From positions 1-10,073 of the forward strand of contig JAFACJ010000638.1 in the NCBI GenBank assembly GCA_023425615.1: a stretch of DNA of 10,073 nt, in the 5' to 3' direction. The stretch comes from Actinomycetes bacterium (lineage in GTDB: Bacteria > Actinomycetota > Actinomycetes > Streptosporangiales > Streptosporangiaceae). The position numbers were made by a program, and so were the translations under genes. A model generated the notes under the pieces. The model was given only the letters and a program-made list of their open reading frames with translations. It was not told where the DNA came from and did not search any database. Below, piece by piece: positions 1-6,674 of the stretch (within the stretch, counting starts at the first letter, position 1; the number at the start of each line of letters is the position of its first letter).

Positions 1-212
1 AACGCCAGCCGCGCCACCGACCCGTTGTAGGGCACCGGCACCGCCCGCCCCGCCGAGACCGCGTAGTGCGGCAGCGGCGCGTCGTCGTCGGCGGGGGTGA
101 TCACCGAGACCTCGTGGCCGAGGGCCAGCAGCGCCTCGGCCAGATCCCTGATGTGCTGCTGCACCCCGCCGGGCACGTTCCAGGTGTAGGGGCAGACGAT
201 GCCGATTCTCAA
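1..212 (-). CDS. pimA: Phosphatidylinositol alpha-mannosyltransferase PimA, 5' part (cut by window start)
   Basis: Only the first 70 codons are present; the gene runs off the left edge. The product begins MRIGIVCPYTW (TTG read as Met), followed by a PGGVQQH segment at about residues 15-21 and a VPVPYNGSVARL segment near residue 60. This closely resembles the N-terminal Rossmann half of mycobacterial PimA, a GT4-family enzyme that transfers mannose from GDP-mannose to phosphatidylinositol on the cytoplasmic membrane face, the first committed step of PIM synthesis. The TTG start is supported by a GGAGGA ribosome binding site 6 nt upstream (219-224). It overlaps the acyltransferase stop codon by 4 nt (TTGA), so translation is probably coupled. 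The identity is seen in the sequence and supported by the gene order; the catalytic C-terminal domain is outside the window. Confidence 0.9.
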   Translation of the reverse strand, partial: MRIGIVCPYTWNVPGGVQQHIRDLAEALLALGHEVSVITPADDDAPLPHYAVSAGRAVPVPYNGSVARLA

Positions 213-1117
213 GACAGATCCTCCACCCAGACCTTCTGCAGCATGTGCCAGTCTTCGGGGTGGGCCGAGATCCCCTCGGCGAAGGCGTCGGCGAGCGACT
301 GGGTCATCGCGCGGATCCGGGCCTTGCGCGGCCCCTCCCCCGGGTCGGGGATCTCCTCGTGGACGCGCGCGCCCCAGCCGTCTCCTTCGTACCACAAGGT
401 GACCGGCAGAAGCGCGGCTTTCGTCTGAACGGCGAGCGCGGCGGGCCCGCCCGGCATCCGGGCGGGGCTGCCGAAGAAGTCGACCTCGACGCCGGTCTCG
501 CTCAGATCGCGGTCGGCGACCAGGCACACCACCCTGGTCTGGCGCAGCCGCCGCGCCAGCACGCCGAATACCGAGACCTCCGAGCCGGTCAGCGGGAGGA
601 TCTCGAAGCCGAGCGACTCCCGGTAGGCGACGAACCGCTCGAACAGCGACTCGGGCTTCAGCCGCTCGGCGACGGTGGTGATCGGTTGGCCCTGGAGCAC
701 CAGCCACGCCCCGGCGTGCTCGTAGTTGCCCATGTGCGGGAGGGCGAGCACCACTCCCCTGCCGTCGGCCAGCGCCTTGAAGATCTGGTCCTCGCCGGTG
801 ACGTGCATCCCCGACAGGATGCGCTCGCGGCCCATGACCGGCAGGCGGAAGCTCTCCTTCCAGTACCGCAGGTAGGAGCGCATGGTCTTGCGGCTGAGCC
901 GGCGGACCCTCGGGTCGTCCGGCGTGACGCCCAGCACCCGCGCGAGGTTCCTCTCCAACTGCCGCACGCGCGCGCCGCGGCCCGCCCACGTCCGGTCGGC
1001 GATCCGCTGGAACACCCGGTCGGCCACGCCCTCGGGGAGGTACTTGACCGCGCCCCAGCCCAGCGCGTAGAGGCCGTCGGCCGCCTCGTCCCTCAGCCGG
1101 GCCGCCCGGTCGTTCAT
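209..1117 (-). CDS. Phosphatidylinositol mannoside acyltransferase (LpxL/HtrB-like)
   Basis: The 302-residue protein belongs to the bacterial lipid A lauroyl acyltransferase-like superfamily, whose actinobacterial branch acylates a mannose of PIM1/PIM2 using acyl-CoA at the cytoplasmic membrane (PatA, Rv2611c in Mycobacterium tuberculosis). Visible hallmarks are the HX4E acyltransferase motif, H128 to E133 within LALPHMGNYEHAG, the block ADRDLSETGVEVDFFG at about 201-216, and PARMPGGPAALA at about 218-229. The length matches the family (about 300 residues). The ATG overlaps the pgsA stop as ATGA, and its own TGA overlaps the pimA TTG, so pgsA, this gene and pimA form a translationally coupled chain. 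The same frame stays open far upstream through pgsA, but that extension is a shadow and the ATG at 1117 is the sensible start. Function is inferred from family and context. Confidence 0.9.
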   Translation of the reverse strand: MNDRAARLRDEAADGLYALGWGAVKYLPEGVADRVFQRIADRTWAGRGARVRQLERNLARVLGVTPDDPRVRRLSRKTMRSYLRYWKESFRLPVMGRERILSGMHVTGEDQIFKALADGRGVVLALPHMGNYEHAGAWLVLQGQPITTVAERLKPESLFERFVAYRESLGFEILPLTGSEVSVFGVLARRLRQTRVVCLVADRDLSETGVEVDFFGSPARMPGGPAALAVQTKAALLPVTLWYEGDGWGARVHEEIPDPGEGPRKARIRAMTQSLADAFAEGISAHPEDWHMLQKVWVEDLS

Positions 1118-1785
1118 CTGGCCACCTGGTCGTCGGCGGTCTCGCCGTCGGGCACCGGACCGCCCGGCACCCGTCCGGCTGCCTGCCGGTAGACGGTGTG
1201 GAAGCGCTGGGCGACGGTGATGGTGCTGAGGACCGCCAGCAGGGTGAGGCCGGCGTGCAGGGCGTAGGGGACGCCGAGGCCGTGCAGTCCCGCCGCCACC
1301 AGGCTGATGATCAGCCGCTCGGCGCGCTCGGCGATGCCGACGTCGCAGGTCAGGCCCAGGCCCTCGGCCCTGGCCTTGGCGTAGGAGATGACGACCCCGG
1401 AGACCAGGCAGAACAGGGCGAGCCAGGACAGCAGCGCGTTGTCGCCGTCGCCGGTGAACCACAGGATGATCCCGGCGAAGATCGCGGCGTCGCCGATCCG
1501 GTCCATGGTGGAGTCGAGGAAGGCGCCCCACACCCCGGTCTTGCCGGTGATCCTGGCCACCGCCCCGTCGAACATGTCGAAGAAGACGAAGGCGGTGATC
1601 ACCATGGTGCCCCAGAACAGCTCGCCCCGCGGATAGAAGAGCAGCGCGCCGCAGGCGACCCCGGCCGTACCGGCGACCGTGATCGTGTTGGGGGTCACGC
1701 CGGTGCGGGCGAGCGTCCTCCCCACCGGGGTGACCACTTTGCCGAGCGCGGGCCGCAAGCGGTTGAGCATCTTCGTCCAAACCAT
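1114..1785 (-). CDS. pgsA: Phosphatidylinositol phosphate synthase (CDP-alcohol phosphatidyltransferase)
   Basis: This integral membrane enzyme of up to 223 residues joins CDP-diacylglycerol and inositol phosphate to give phosphatidylinositol phosphate, the precursor of phosphatidylinositol and the PIMs. The CDP-OH-P signature D-x2-D-G-x2-A-R-x8-G-x3-D-x3-D is complete: D70, D73, G74, A77, R78, G87, D91 and D95. Hydrophobic stretches at about 39-60, 61-72, 98-111, 119-136 and 158-192 fit the six-helix fold. The segment VISYAKARAEG (132-142) is typical of the actinobacterial PIP synthase branch rather than phosphatidylglycerophosphate synthases. The start is uncertain. The ATG at 1785 has no Shine-Dalgarno, while the in-frame ATG at 1770 (MLNRLRPALG) has a weak GGACGA upstream and matches where I recall Streptomyces homologues starting. 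The next gene, the PIM acyltransferase, overlaps by 4 nt. Confidence 0.92.
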   Translation of the reverse strand: MVWTKMLNRLRPALGKVVTPVGRTLARTGVTPNTITVAGTAGVACGALLFYPRGELFWGTMVITAFVFFDMFDGAVARITGKTGVWGAFLDSTMDRIGDAAIFAGIILWFTGDGDNALLSWLALFCLVSGVVISYAKARAEGLGLTCDVGIAERAERLIISLVAAGLHGLGVPYALHAGLTLLAVLSTITVAQRFHTVYRQAAGRVPGGPVPDGETADDQVAR

Positions 1786-1834
1786 CGGGAGCGGGGCTCA
1801 GCCATCGTAGTGGCTGGCCCGGCGGCCGGGGGCC

Positions 1835-2395
1835 TCACTCCTGCTGCCAGGCTCCGGCCAGCAGGGCGCGGGTGTCGCGCAGGAGCTGGGGCAGCACCTT
1901 GGTGCGCCCGATCACCGGCATGAAGTTGGTGTCGCCGCCCCAGCGCGGGACGACGTGCTGGTGCAGGTGGGCGGCGATGCCGGCCCCCGCGACCGTGCCG
2001 AGGTTCATGCCGACGTTGAAGCCGTGCGCGCCGCTGGCCGTGCGCAGCGCCGTGATCGCCAGCTGGGTGAACTGGGCCAGCTCCAGCGTCTCCATGTCGT
2101 TGAGGTCGGTGTAGTCGGCGACGTGCCGGTAGGGGACGACCATGAGGTGCCCGGTGTTGTAGGGGTAGAGGTTGAGGACCGCGAAGACCGAGGAGCCGCG
2201 GCGGACGATCAGGCCGTCCTCGTCGGTGCCCTTGGGGATCTCGCAGAACGGGCAGCCGTCGTCCTCGCCGGGGCCCGTCGGCTTGTTCTCGCCCTTGATG
2301 TAGGCCATCCGGTGCGGTGTCCACAGCCGCTGGAAACCGTCGGGCGTCCCCACGCCGTCCTGCTCCTCGATGTCAGCCGGCTCCATGACCGCCAC
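1835..2395 (-). CDS. HIT-family nucleotide phosphorylase/hydrolase (Rv2613c-like)
   Basis: The 186-residue protein carries the histidine-triad motif H143-L-H145-Q-H147-VVP, with H145 the likely nucleotidyl-accepting residue, and the preceding fold blocks FAVLNLYPYNTGHLMVVPYRH (71-91). A CPFC pair (C48, C51) together with H91 and H143 could bind structural zinc, as in many HIT proteins. The M. tuberculosis orthologue at the same position next to pgsA, Rv2613c, is known as a diadenosine tetraphosphate phosphorylase. That activity is plausible here but is inferred from context and similarity. The GTG start at 2395 is preceded by GGAGAAAGGGG; an ATG nine bases downstream is the alternative. The gap to pgsA is 49 nt, so this is probably the first gene of the PIM operon. 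The Asp23 gene lies divergently upstream. Confidence 0.88.
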   Translation of the reverse strand: MAVMEPADIEEQDGVGTPDGFQRLWTPHRMAYIKGENKPTGPGEDDGCPFCEIPKGTDEDGLIVRRGSSVFAVLNLYPYNTGHLMVVPYRHVADYTDLNDMETLELAQFTQLAITALRTASGAHGFNVGMNLGTVAGAGIAAHLHQHVVPRWGGDTNFMPVIGRTKVLPQLLRDTRALLAGAWQQE

Positions 2396-2415
2396 GCCCC
2401 TTTCTCCGCACCAGG

Positions 2416-2434
2416 CCCGCCCAGGATAGGCGGG
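2416..2434. repeat. Small inverted repeat in the HIT upstream region
   Basis: CCCGCC (2416-2421) and GGCGGG (2429-2434) can form a 6-bp stem with a 7-nt loop. On the minus strand its loop contains TATCCT, which is the best -10 candidate for the HIT operon. It could be an operator or simply GC-rich chance; the evidence is positional only. Confidence 0.35.
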
Positions 2435-2452
2435 ATGGGCGCCGACCCGGAA
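2423..2452 (-). promoter_or_regulatory. Possible promoter of the HIT-pgsA-PIM operon
   Basis: On the minus strand TATCCT (2428-2423) fits the TAnnnT actinobacterial -10 pattern. A weak TTCCGG lies 18 nt further upstream (2452-2447). Initiation about 7 nt downstream would give a leader of about 20 nt containing the GGAGAAAGGGG ribosome binding site. The -35 is poor, so this is a low-confidence prediction. Confidence 0.3.
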
Positions 2453-2568
2453 ACTGGGCGTACAAACTTAACTTTTCACAACAAATAGCAGGAAAAACGG
2501 CCTCTTCTGGCGGTCTCCGCCGCGCTCCGCCAAGATGACAGACAGCGCGCCCCGTGGCGCCGCCCAGT

Positions 2569-2574
2569 GAGGAG
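2569..2574 (+). promoter_or_regulatory. Ribosome binding site fixing the Asp23-gene start
   Basis: GAGGAG lies 6 nt before the ATG at 2581. It selects that ATG over the in-frame GTG at 2554, which has no such site. Confidence 0.8.
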
Positions 2575-2580
2575 ACCGCG

Positions 2581-3351
2581 ATGCCCGACCTCGACCCCCC
2601 TTACGCCAGCAACGGCACCGGCGCCGAGCACCGTCCCGAACTGCGGTCGGCGATGCCCTTCTTCCCGGCCCCCACCGGCGCCCCGGCCTCCCCCGCGTCC
2701 TCCGGTGCCACGGGAACGGTCCCGCCGCTGCGCGGTGAGGTCATGGCCCCCCTCACCGGCGCCGACCCGGTCGGGCAGCCGCTCTCCTCGCTCTCCTCGA
2801 CCGCGCCGCCCCTGCCGTCCACCCCGTCGGCGCCGCCCATGCCGTCCCTGTCCTCCATGCCGTCCATGCCCTCGGCGCCGTCCATGTCCTCCGTCTCCTC
2901 CCTGCCTCCCGTCTCCCCGGTGCCGCCGGTGTCGCCGTTGCCGTCCCCGGTCGCCGAGAGCGGCCCGATCGAGACCCCCGCGGGCAGGGCCGCGGTCAAG
3001 GGCCAGATCAGGATCGAGGACGAGGTGGTGGAGAAGATCGCCGCCCTGGCCGCGCTGGAGGTCTCCGGTGTCGCCGCGCTGGGCGGCAGGCGCGAGTCCT
3101 CCGAGACGATGGACGCGGTCCGCCAGCGCATCGGCGGCGACCGCGGCGAGCCCGGGGTGCGGGCCCTGGTCGCCGACGACCAGATCTCCCTCGACGTGTC
3201 GCTGGTCGTGGAGTACGGCAGCGTCGTCATCGACGTCGCCAAGGTGGTGAAGACCAACGTGGCCAGGACCGTGGGGCTGATGCTCGGCATGCGGGTCTCC
3301 TCGGTCAACGTGACCGTGGAGGACGTACGCATGCCCGGCGCCGCCTCCTGA
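2581..3351 (+). CDS. Asp23/Gls24-family envelope stress protein with Pro/Ser/Met-rich N-terminal extension
   Basis: The protein has 256 residues. The C-terminal part, about 137-251, is a complete Asp23/Gls24 domain: KGQIRIEDEVVEKIAALAALEVSGVAAL at the start, then a beta-rich DQISLDVSLVVEYGSVVIDVAKVV segment and a final VNVTVEDV strand. Such proteins are alkaline or envelope stress proteins that associate with the membrane or form assemblies; a precise biochemical role is not established. Residues 1-130 are disordered and low complexity, and 67-124 is a run of Ser/Pro/Met units such as SMPSMPSAPSM. Most family members are about 110-160 residues, so the extension is unusual. The start is set by GAGGAG 6 nt upstream. 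The gene stands alone on the plus strand and ends 6 nt from the convergent gene. No signal peptide or transmembrane segment is visible. Confidence 0.88.
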   Translation: MPDLDPPYASNGTGAEHRPELRSAMPFFPAPTGAPASPASSGATGTVPPLRGEVMAPLTGADPVGQPLSSLSSTAPPLPSTPSAPPMPSLSSMPSMPSAPSMSSVSSLPPVSPVPPVSPLPSPVAESGPIETPAGRAAVKGQIRIEDEVVEKIAALAALEVSGVAALGGRRESSETMDAVRQRIGGDRGEPGVRALVADDQISLDVSLVVEYGSVVIDVAKVVKTNVARTVGLMLGMRVSSVNVTVEDVRMPGAAS

Positions 3352-3357
3352 CCCGCA

Positions 3358-3882
3358 CTAATTGCGCTGGATCTCGCACTCCTGGGCGCCGCTGCCGCCG
3401 GTCACCGTCAGGCCGACCTTCTTGATGGCCTGCGACGGGAGGTCCTCGAACTTGAAGACGTGCGGGGTGGGGTCGCCCGAGGTGGTGTAGCTCTGGGCGA
3501 CGGGTTCGCCGTTGACCGGGACCACGATCGCCCTGACCGCGCCGAAGCCGGTGTAGACGACCGTCACCTCGATGCCGTCGCCCACCCGCTTGTAGTGCGC
3601 CGACCTGGTGCCGCAGGGGCCGTTGCCCTGGCGCGTCTGCTGCTGCCCCTGGCCGTTCTGCCCCGGGTTGAGCACGGTGAAGGGGTTGTCGCCCTCCTCG
3701 GCCGCCTTCTGGGGGGCGGTGCCCCCCGGCGCCGTCGCGCTCGGCCGCGGCTCGGCCGAGGAGGACGTGCCGTCCTCCAGCAGCGGCCACAGCAGGACCC
3801 CCGCGGCTGCCAGGACGAGCAGAGCGGTCAGCGCGTAGCCGGACCTGCCGAGCACCCGGTGGACCAGGGGAGCCTCGGGCAT
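3358..3882 (-). CDS. Membrane-anchored extracytoplasmic protein of unknown function
   Basis: I do not recognise the family. The 174-residue product starts with a short basic segment, then a hydrophobic helix at about 16-34 (ALTALLVLAAAGVLLWPLL). A flexible Ser/Pro/Ala/Gln/Gly-rich linker follows (about 38-88), then a globular, probably beta-sandwich domain (about 89-174). The only two cysteines, C90 and C169, sit at the two ends of that domain and could form a disulfide outside the cell. There is no lipobox, so the helix looks like a membrane anchor rather than a lipoprotein signal. The ATG at 3882 is preferred because GGGAAG lies 4 nt upstream; the in-frame ATG at 3900 (180 residues) has no Shine-Dalgarno. 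It follows the tetR gene by 43 nt on the same strand and may be co-transcribed with, or controlled by, it. Confidence 0.72.
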   Translation of the reverse strand: MPEAPLVHRVLGRSGYALTALLVLAAAGVLLWPLLEDGTSSSAEPRPSATAPGGTAPQKAAEEGDNPFTVLNPGQNGQGQQQTRQGNGPCGTRSAHYKRVGDGIEVTVVYTGFGAVRAIVVPVNGEPVAQSYTTSGDPTPHVFKFEDLPSQAIKKVGLTVTGGSGAQECEIQRN

Positions 3883-3925
3883 GAGTCTTCCCGCAATCAT
3901 TACTAGGCAGTAGGAGGGATAGAGG

Positions 3926-4531
3926 CTACCGCACCGGGGCGCCCAGCACCCGGGTCGCCATCACCGCGATCCGGCGCGCCGACTCCTCCGGCGGGCCGTC
4001 CGGCGTCACCAGGTAGCTGATCGTCACCCGGCACACCATGTCGACGGTCAGCCGCACCGCCGCCTGGTCCAGATCGGGGCGGTGCCGCGCCACCAGCTCG
4101 GACACGGTGCGCACGGCCAGCGCCAGCGGCGGGGTCTTGCGCCGGCGCAGCACGTCCACCAGCTCCTCGGCCGACCAGCCGACCCTGGCGCTGGTGAGGA
4201 TGCCGTGCAGCATGGGGTCGGAGGAGGTCTGCCGGAAGGTGTAGAGGACCGCCTCTGCCACCGCGGCCTCGACGTCGTCGCGCTGGTCGAGCAGGCACTC
4301 GCTGAGCCCGGCCAGATGCCGTTCGAACTCCCGCATCACCAGCGCCTCGCCGAGCGCGGCCTTGGAGCCGAACTCGTTGTAGGCGCTCTGCCTGCTGACC
4401 CCCGCCTCGGCCGCCACATGGGAGACCCGCAGCCGCGCCCAGCCCCGGGACACGATCAGCCGACGCGCGGCGTCCAGCAACCGTTCACGGACCGGGGGGC
4501 GGGCTTCCTGGATCACCGTCACGGGCGGCAT
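3926..4531 (-). CDS. TetR/AcrR-family transcriptional regulator
   Basis: The 201-residue protein has the N-terminal TetR DNA-binding domain at about 14-62. The helix-turn-helix is at about 35-54 (VSHVAAEAGVSRQSAYNEFG), and the canonical GSKAALGEAL follows. The C-terminal ligand-binding and dimerisation domain (about 75-201) is divergent, so the effector cannot be named. The sequence before the ATG at 4531 contains no Shine-Dalgarno. Instead it holds an A/T-armed near-palindrome (4537-4553) that could be an autoregulatory operator. The gene lies downstream of thrS on the same strand but is separated from it by a strong hairpin. The nearest plausible targets are itself and the membrane-anchored protein 43 nt downstream. 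Confidence 0.9.
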   Translation of the reverse strand: MPPVTVIQEARPPVRERLLDAARRLIVSRGWARLRVSHVAAEAGVSRQSAYNEFGSKAALGEALVMREFERHLAGLSECLLDQRDDVEAAVAEAVLYTFRQTSSDPMLHGILTSARVGWSAEELVDVLRRRKTPPLALAVRTVSELVARHRPDLDQAAVRLTVDMVCRVTISYLVTPDGPPEESARRIAVMATRVLGAPVR

Positions 4532-4536
4532 CGTAC

Positions 4537-4553
4537 AAAAAATCGCGGTTTTT
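4537..4553. promoter_or_regulatory. Near-palindrome upstream of tetR, candidate operator
   Basis: AAAAAA-T-CGCG-G-TTTTT is a CGCG-centred inverted repeat with one mismatched pair and A/T arms, ending 5 nt before the tetR start. Such AT tracts are rare in this GC-rich background. A TetR autoregulatory site is the natural reading. Alternatively the T-run on the minus strand could serve the thrS terminator. Confidence 0.5.
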
Positions 4554-4566
4554 CACCCACCGGGGC

Positions 4567-4594
4567 GGGGTGCCTCCCCTCCGGAAGGCACCCC
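4567..4594 (-). terminator. Terminator hairpin after thrS
   Basis: On the minus strand GGGGTGCCTTCC and GGGAGGCACCCC pair over 12 positions (one G-U) around a GGAG loop, starting 32 nt after the thrS stop codon. No U-tract follows directly, which is common for actinobacterial terminators. It should separate thrS from tetR transcription. Confidence 0.75.
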
Positions 4595-4625
4595 CCGGGT
4601 CCGCCGATACCCCGGGCGCGGACGC

Positions 4626-6581
4626 TCAGACCTGGACCCGGTCGGCCACGGCCCGCACGATCTCCTCCACCGCCCGGTCCACCGGCACCCCGTTGTTCTG
4701 CTCGCCGGAGCGGTAGCGGAACGACACCGCGCCCTTGGCGACGTCGTCGTCGCCCGCCAGCAGCATGAACGGCACCTTCTGCTTCTGGGCGTTGCGGATC
4801 TTCTTCTGCATCCGGTCGGAGGAGGAGTCGACCTCCACCCGGATACCGCGCCCGCGCAGCCTGGCCGCGACCTCCTCCAGATAGGAGACGTGCTCGTCGG
4901 CGATGGGGATGCCGACGACCTGGACCGGCGACAGTCACGGCGGCATCGCGCCGGCGTAGTGCTCCAGCAGGACGCCGAAGAACCGCTCGATCGAGCCGAA
5001 CAGCGCCCGGTGGATCTTGATGGGCCGCTGCCGGGTGCCGTCGGCCGCCTGGTACTCCAGGCCGAACCGCTGCGGCATCTGGAAGTCGAGCTGGATGGTG
5101 GACATCTGCCAGGAGCGGCCGATGGCGTCACGGGCCTGGACGGAGATCTTCGGCCCGTAGAAGGCGGCGCCCGCCGGGTCGGGCACCAGCTCCAGGCCGG
5201 AGCGTTCGGCCGCCTCCCGCAGCGCCTCGGTGGCCTCCTCCCACTCCTCGTCGGTGCCGACGTACTTCTCGTCGTTGCGGGTGGACAGCTCCAGGTAGAA
5301 GTCGTCCAGGCCGTAGTCGCGCAGCAGGTCCAGCACGAAGCCCAGCAGCGAGTGCAGCTCGTCCTGCATCTGCTCGCGGGTGCAGTAGATGTGGGCGTCG
5401 TCCTGGGTGAGACCGCGCACCCGGGTCAGGCCGTGCACCACACCTGACTTCTCGTACCGGTAGACGGTGCCGAACTCGAACAGACGCAGCGGGAGCTCCT
5501 TGTAGGAGCGGCCCCGCGAGCTGAAGATCAGGTTGTGCATGGGGCAGTTCATGGGCTTGAGGAAGTACTCGGCGCCCTCCACCTCCATGGGCGGGAACAT
5601 GCCGTCGCGGTACCAGTCGAGGTGGCCGGAGACCTCGTACAGGTGGCCCTTGGTGATGTGCGGGGTGTTGACGAAGGAGTACCCGGCCTGCTCGTGCCGG
5701 ATCCGCGAGTAGTTCTCCAGCTCGCGCCGGATGATGCCGCCCTTGGGGTGGAACACCGGCAGGCCCGAGCCGATCTCCGGCGGGAAGGAGAACAGGTCGA
5801 GCTCGGCGCCGAGGCGGCGGTGGTCGCGCTTCTCGGCCTCCTCCAGCATCTTGAGGTACTCGTCCTGCTTCTCGCGGGACTCCCACGCGGTGCCGTAGAT
5901 CCGCTGGAGCTGCGGGTTCTTCTCGCTGCCGCGCCAGTAGGCGCCGCCGGAGCGCATGAGCTTGAACGCCGGGATGTTGCGGGTGGTCGGCAGGTGCGGC
6001 CCCCGGCACAGGTCCTTCCAGCACAGCTCGCCGCTCTTGGCGTCGAGGTTGTCGTAGATGGTCAGCTCGGCGCCGCCCACCTCCACCGACTCCTCGTCGG
6101 CCGCGCCGCCCTTCAGGCCGATCAGCTCCAGCTTGTAGGGCTCCTCCGCCAGTTCGTCGCGTGCCTCCTCGTCGGAGACGACGCGGCGGGAGAACCGCTG
6201 CCCCTGCTTGACGATCTCGCGCATGCGCCTCTCGACGCGCTTGAGGTCCTCGGGGGTGAAGGGGCTGGCGACGTCGAAGTCGTAGTAGAAGCCGTTCTCG
6301 ACCGGCGGGCCGATGCCGAGCTTGGCCTCGGGGAAGATCTCCTGGACGGCCTGTGCCATCACGTGGGCGGTGGAGTGCCGCAGGATGTCGCGCCCGTCCT
6401 TGGAGTCGATCTCGACGCCTTCGATGACGTCGCCGTCCCGCACGACGTACTCCAGGTCGCGCAGCTCACCGCCGACCCTGGCCGCGACGATCCGGGGGCC
6501 TCCGTCCAGCACCTGTCCCGCCGTGGTGCCGGCGCCCACCGCTCGCTCGCTTCCGCCGAGGGTGACGCGCAGTTCGGACAC
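4626..6581 (-). CDS. thrS: Threonyl-tRNA synthetase, interrupted by one in-frame TGA
   Basis: This class II synthetase charges tRNA-Thr with threonine. Read through, the product would be 651 residues, the usual length. Domains: TGS (1-60); editing domain with H69, H73, C192 and H196; catalytic core with zinc ligands C346, H397 and H524; motif 2 around R375; motif 3 with R533; anticodon-binding domain (about 549-651). All expected catalytic and editing residues are present. However, codon 549 is TGA (4937-4935) where relatives have a conserved Trp (…PTWLAPVQVV in E. coli-like enzymes). The frame resumes perfectly afterwards with [16 protein letters not shown]. As read, the protein stops at 548 residues and lacks the anticodon-binding domain. 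The GTG start is fixed by AAGGAG (6592-6587), 5 nt upstream. Either this is a sequence error, a real nonsense mutation, or the TGA is read through. Confidence 0.93.
4935..4937 (-). other. thrS: In-frame TGA at a conserved Trp codon of thrS
   Basis: Minus-strand codons run CCG CCG TGA CTG TCG CCG GTC. A single G-to-A change from TGG explains it. The 102 codons that follow, to the normal stop at 4626-4628, are typical anticodon-binding-domain sequence without further damage. Confidence 0.9.
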
Positions 6582-6610
6582 GGGAACTCCTTGAATCGCT
6601 CGAATGACTG

Positions 6611-6645
6611 AAAAAGGGCCCTGGGAGAGTTCTCCCAGGGCCCTT
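6611..6645 (-). terminator. Attenuator terminator in the thrS leader
   Basis: On the minus strand AGGGCCCTGGGAG, loop AACT, CTCCCAGGGCCCT forms a perfect 13-bp stem (14 bp with the flanking A-T pair). It is followed by five T residues (6615-6611), a textbook intrinsic terminator. It ends 30 nt before the thrS GTG and therefore sits between the leader ORF and the structural gene, where only a regulated terminator makes sense. Confidence 0.9.
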
Positions 6646-6674
6646 CGCATGTCGCAGATGGTCAGCGCGCGTGC

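Noticed and set aside
1118..1780. N-terminal extension of the PIM acyltransferase frame through pgsA
   Set aside because: The pgsA frame carries the full CDP-alcohol phosphatidyltransferase signature there. The acyltransferase family length matches the ATG at 1117.
1799..1816. CAGCCA/TGGCTG hairpin between the HIT gene and pgsA
   Set aside because: It has a 6-bp stem without a T-run inside an apparent operon. It may be chance, with no support for a terminator or regulatory role.
2601..3332. Minus-strand open frame of 243 codons opposite the Asp23 gene
   Set aside because: It is a reverse-frame shadow of the Ser/Pro-rich region and the Asp23 domain; it has no ribosome binding site or motif.
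4935..4937. Selenocysteine insertion at the thrS TGA
   Set aside because: The family has Trp here, not Cys, and no SECIS-like hairpin is evident after the codon.
5535..6611. Long plus-strand open frame of 358 codons across thrS
   Set aside because: It is antisense to clearly conserved thrS sequence, has a composition of Val/Leu/Ala/Asp typical of shadow frames in GC-rich genes, and has no recognisable motif.
6582..6650. Upstream start for thrS at 6650
   Set aside because: Translation from there would pass through the terminator hairpin and add 23 residues foreign to the family; GTG at 6581 has a strong AAGGAG site.
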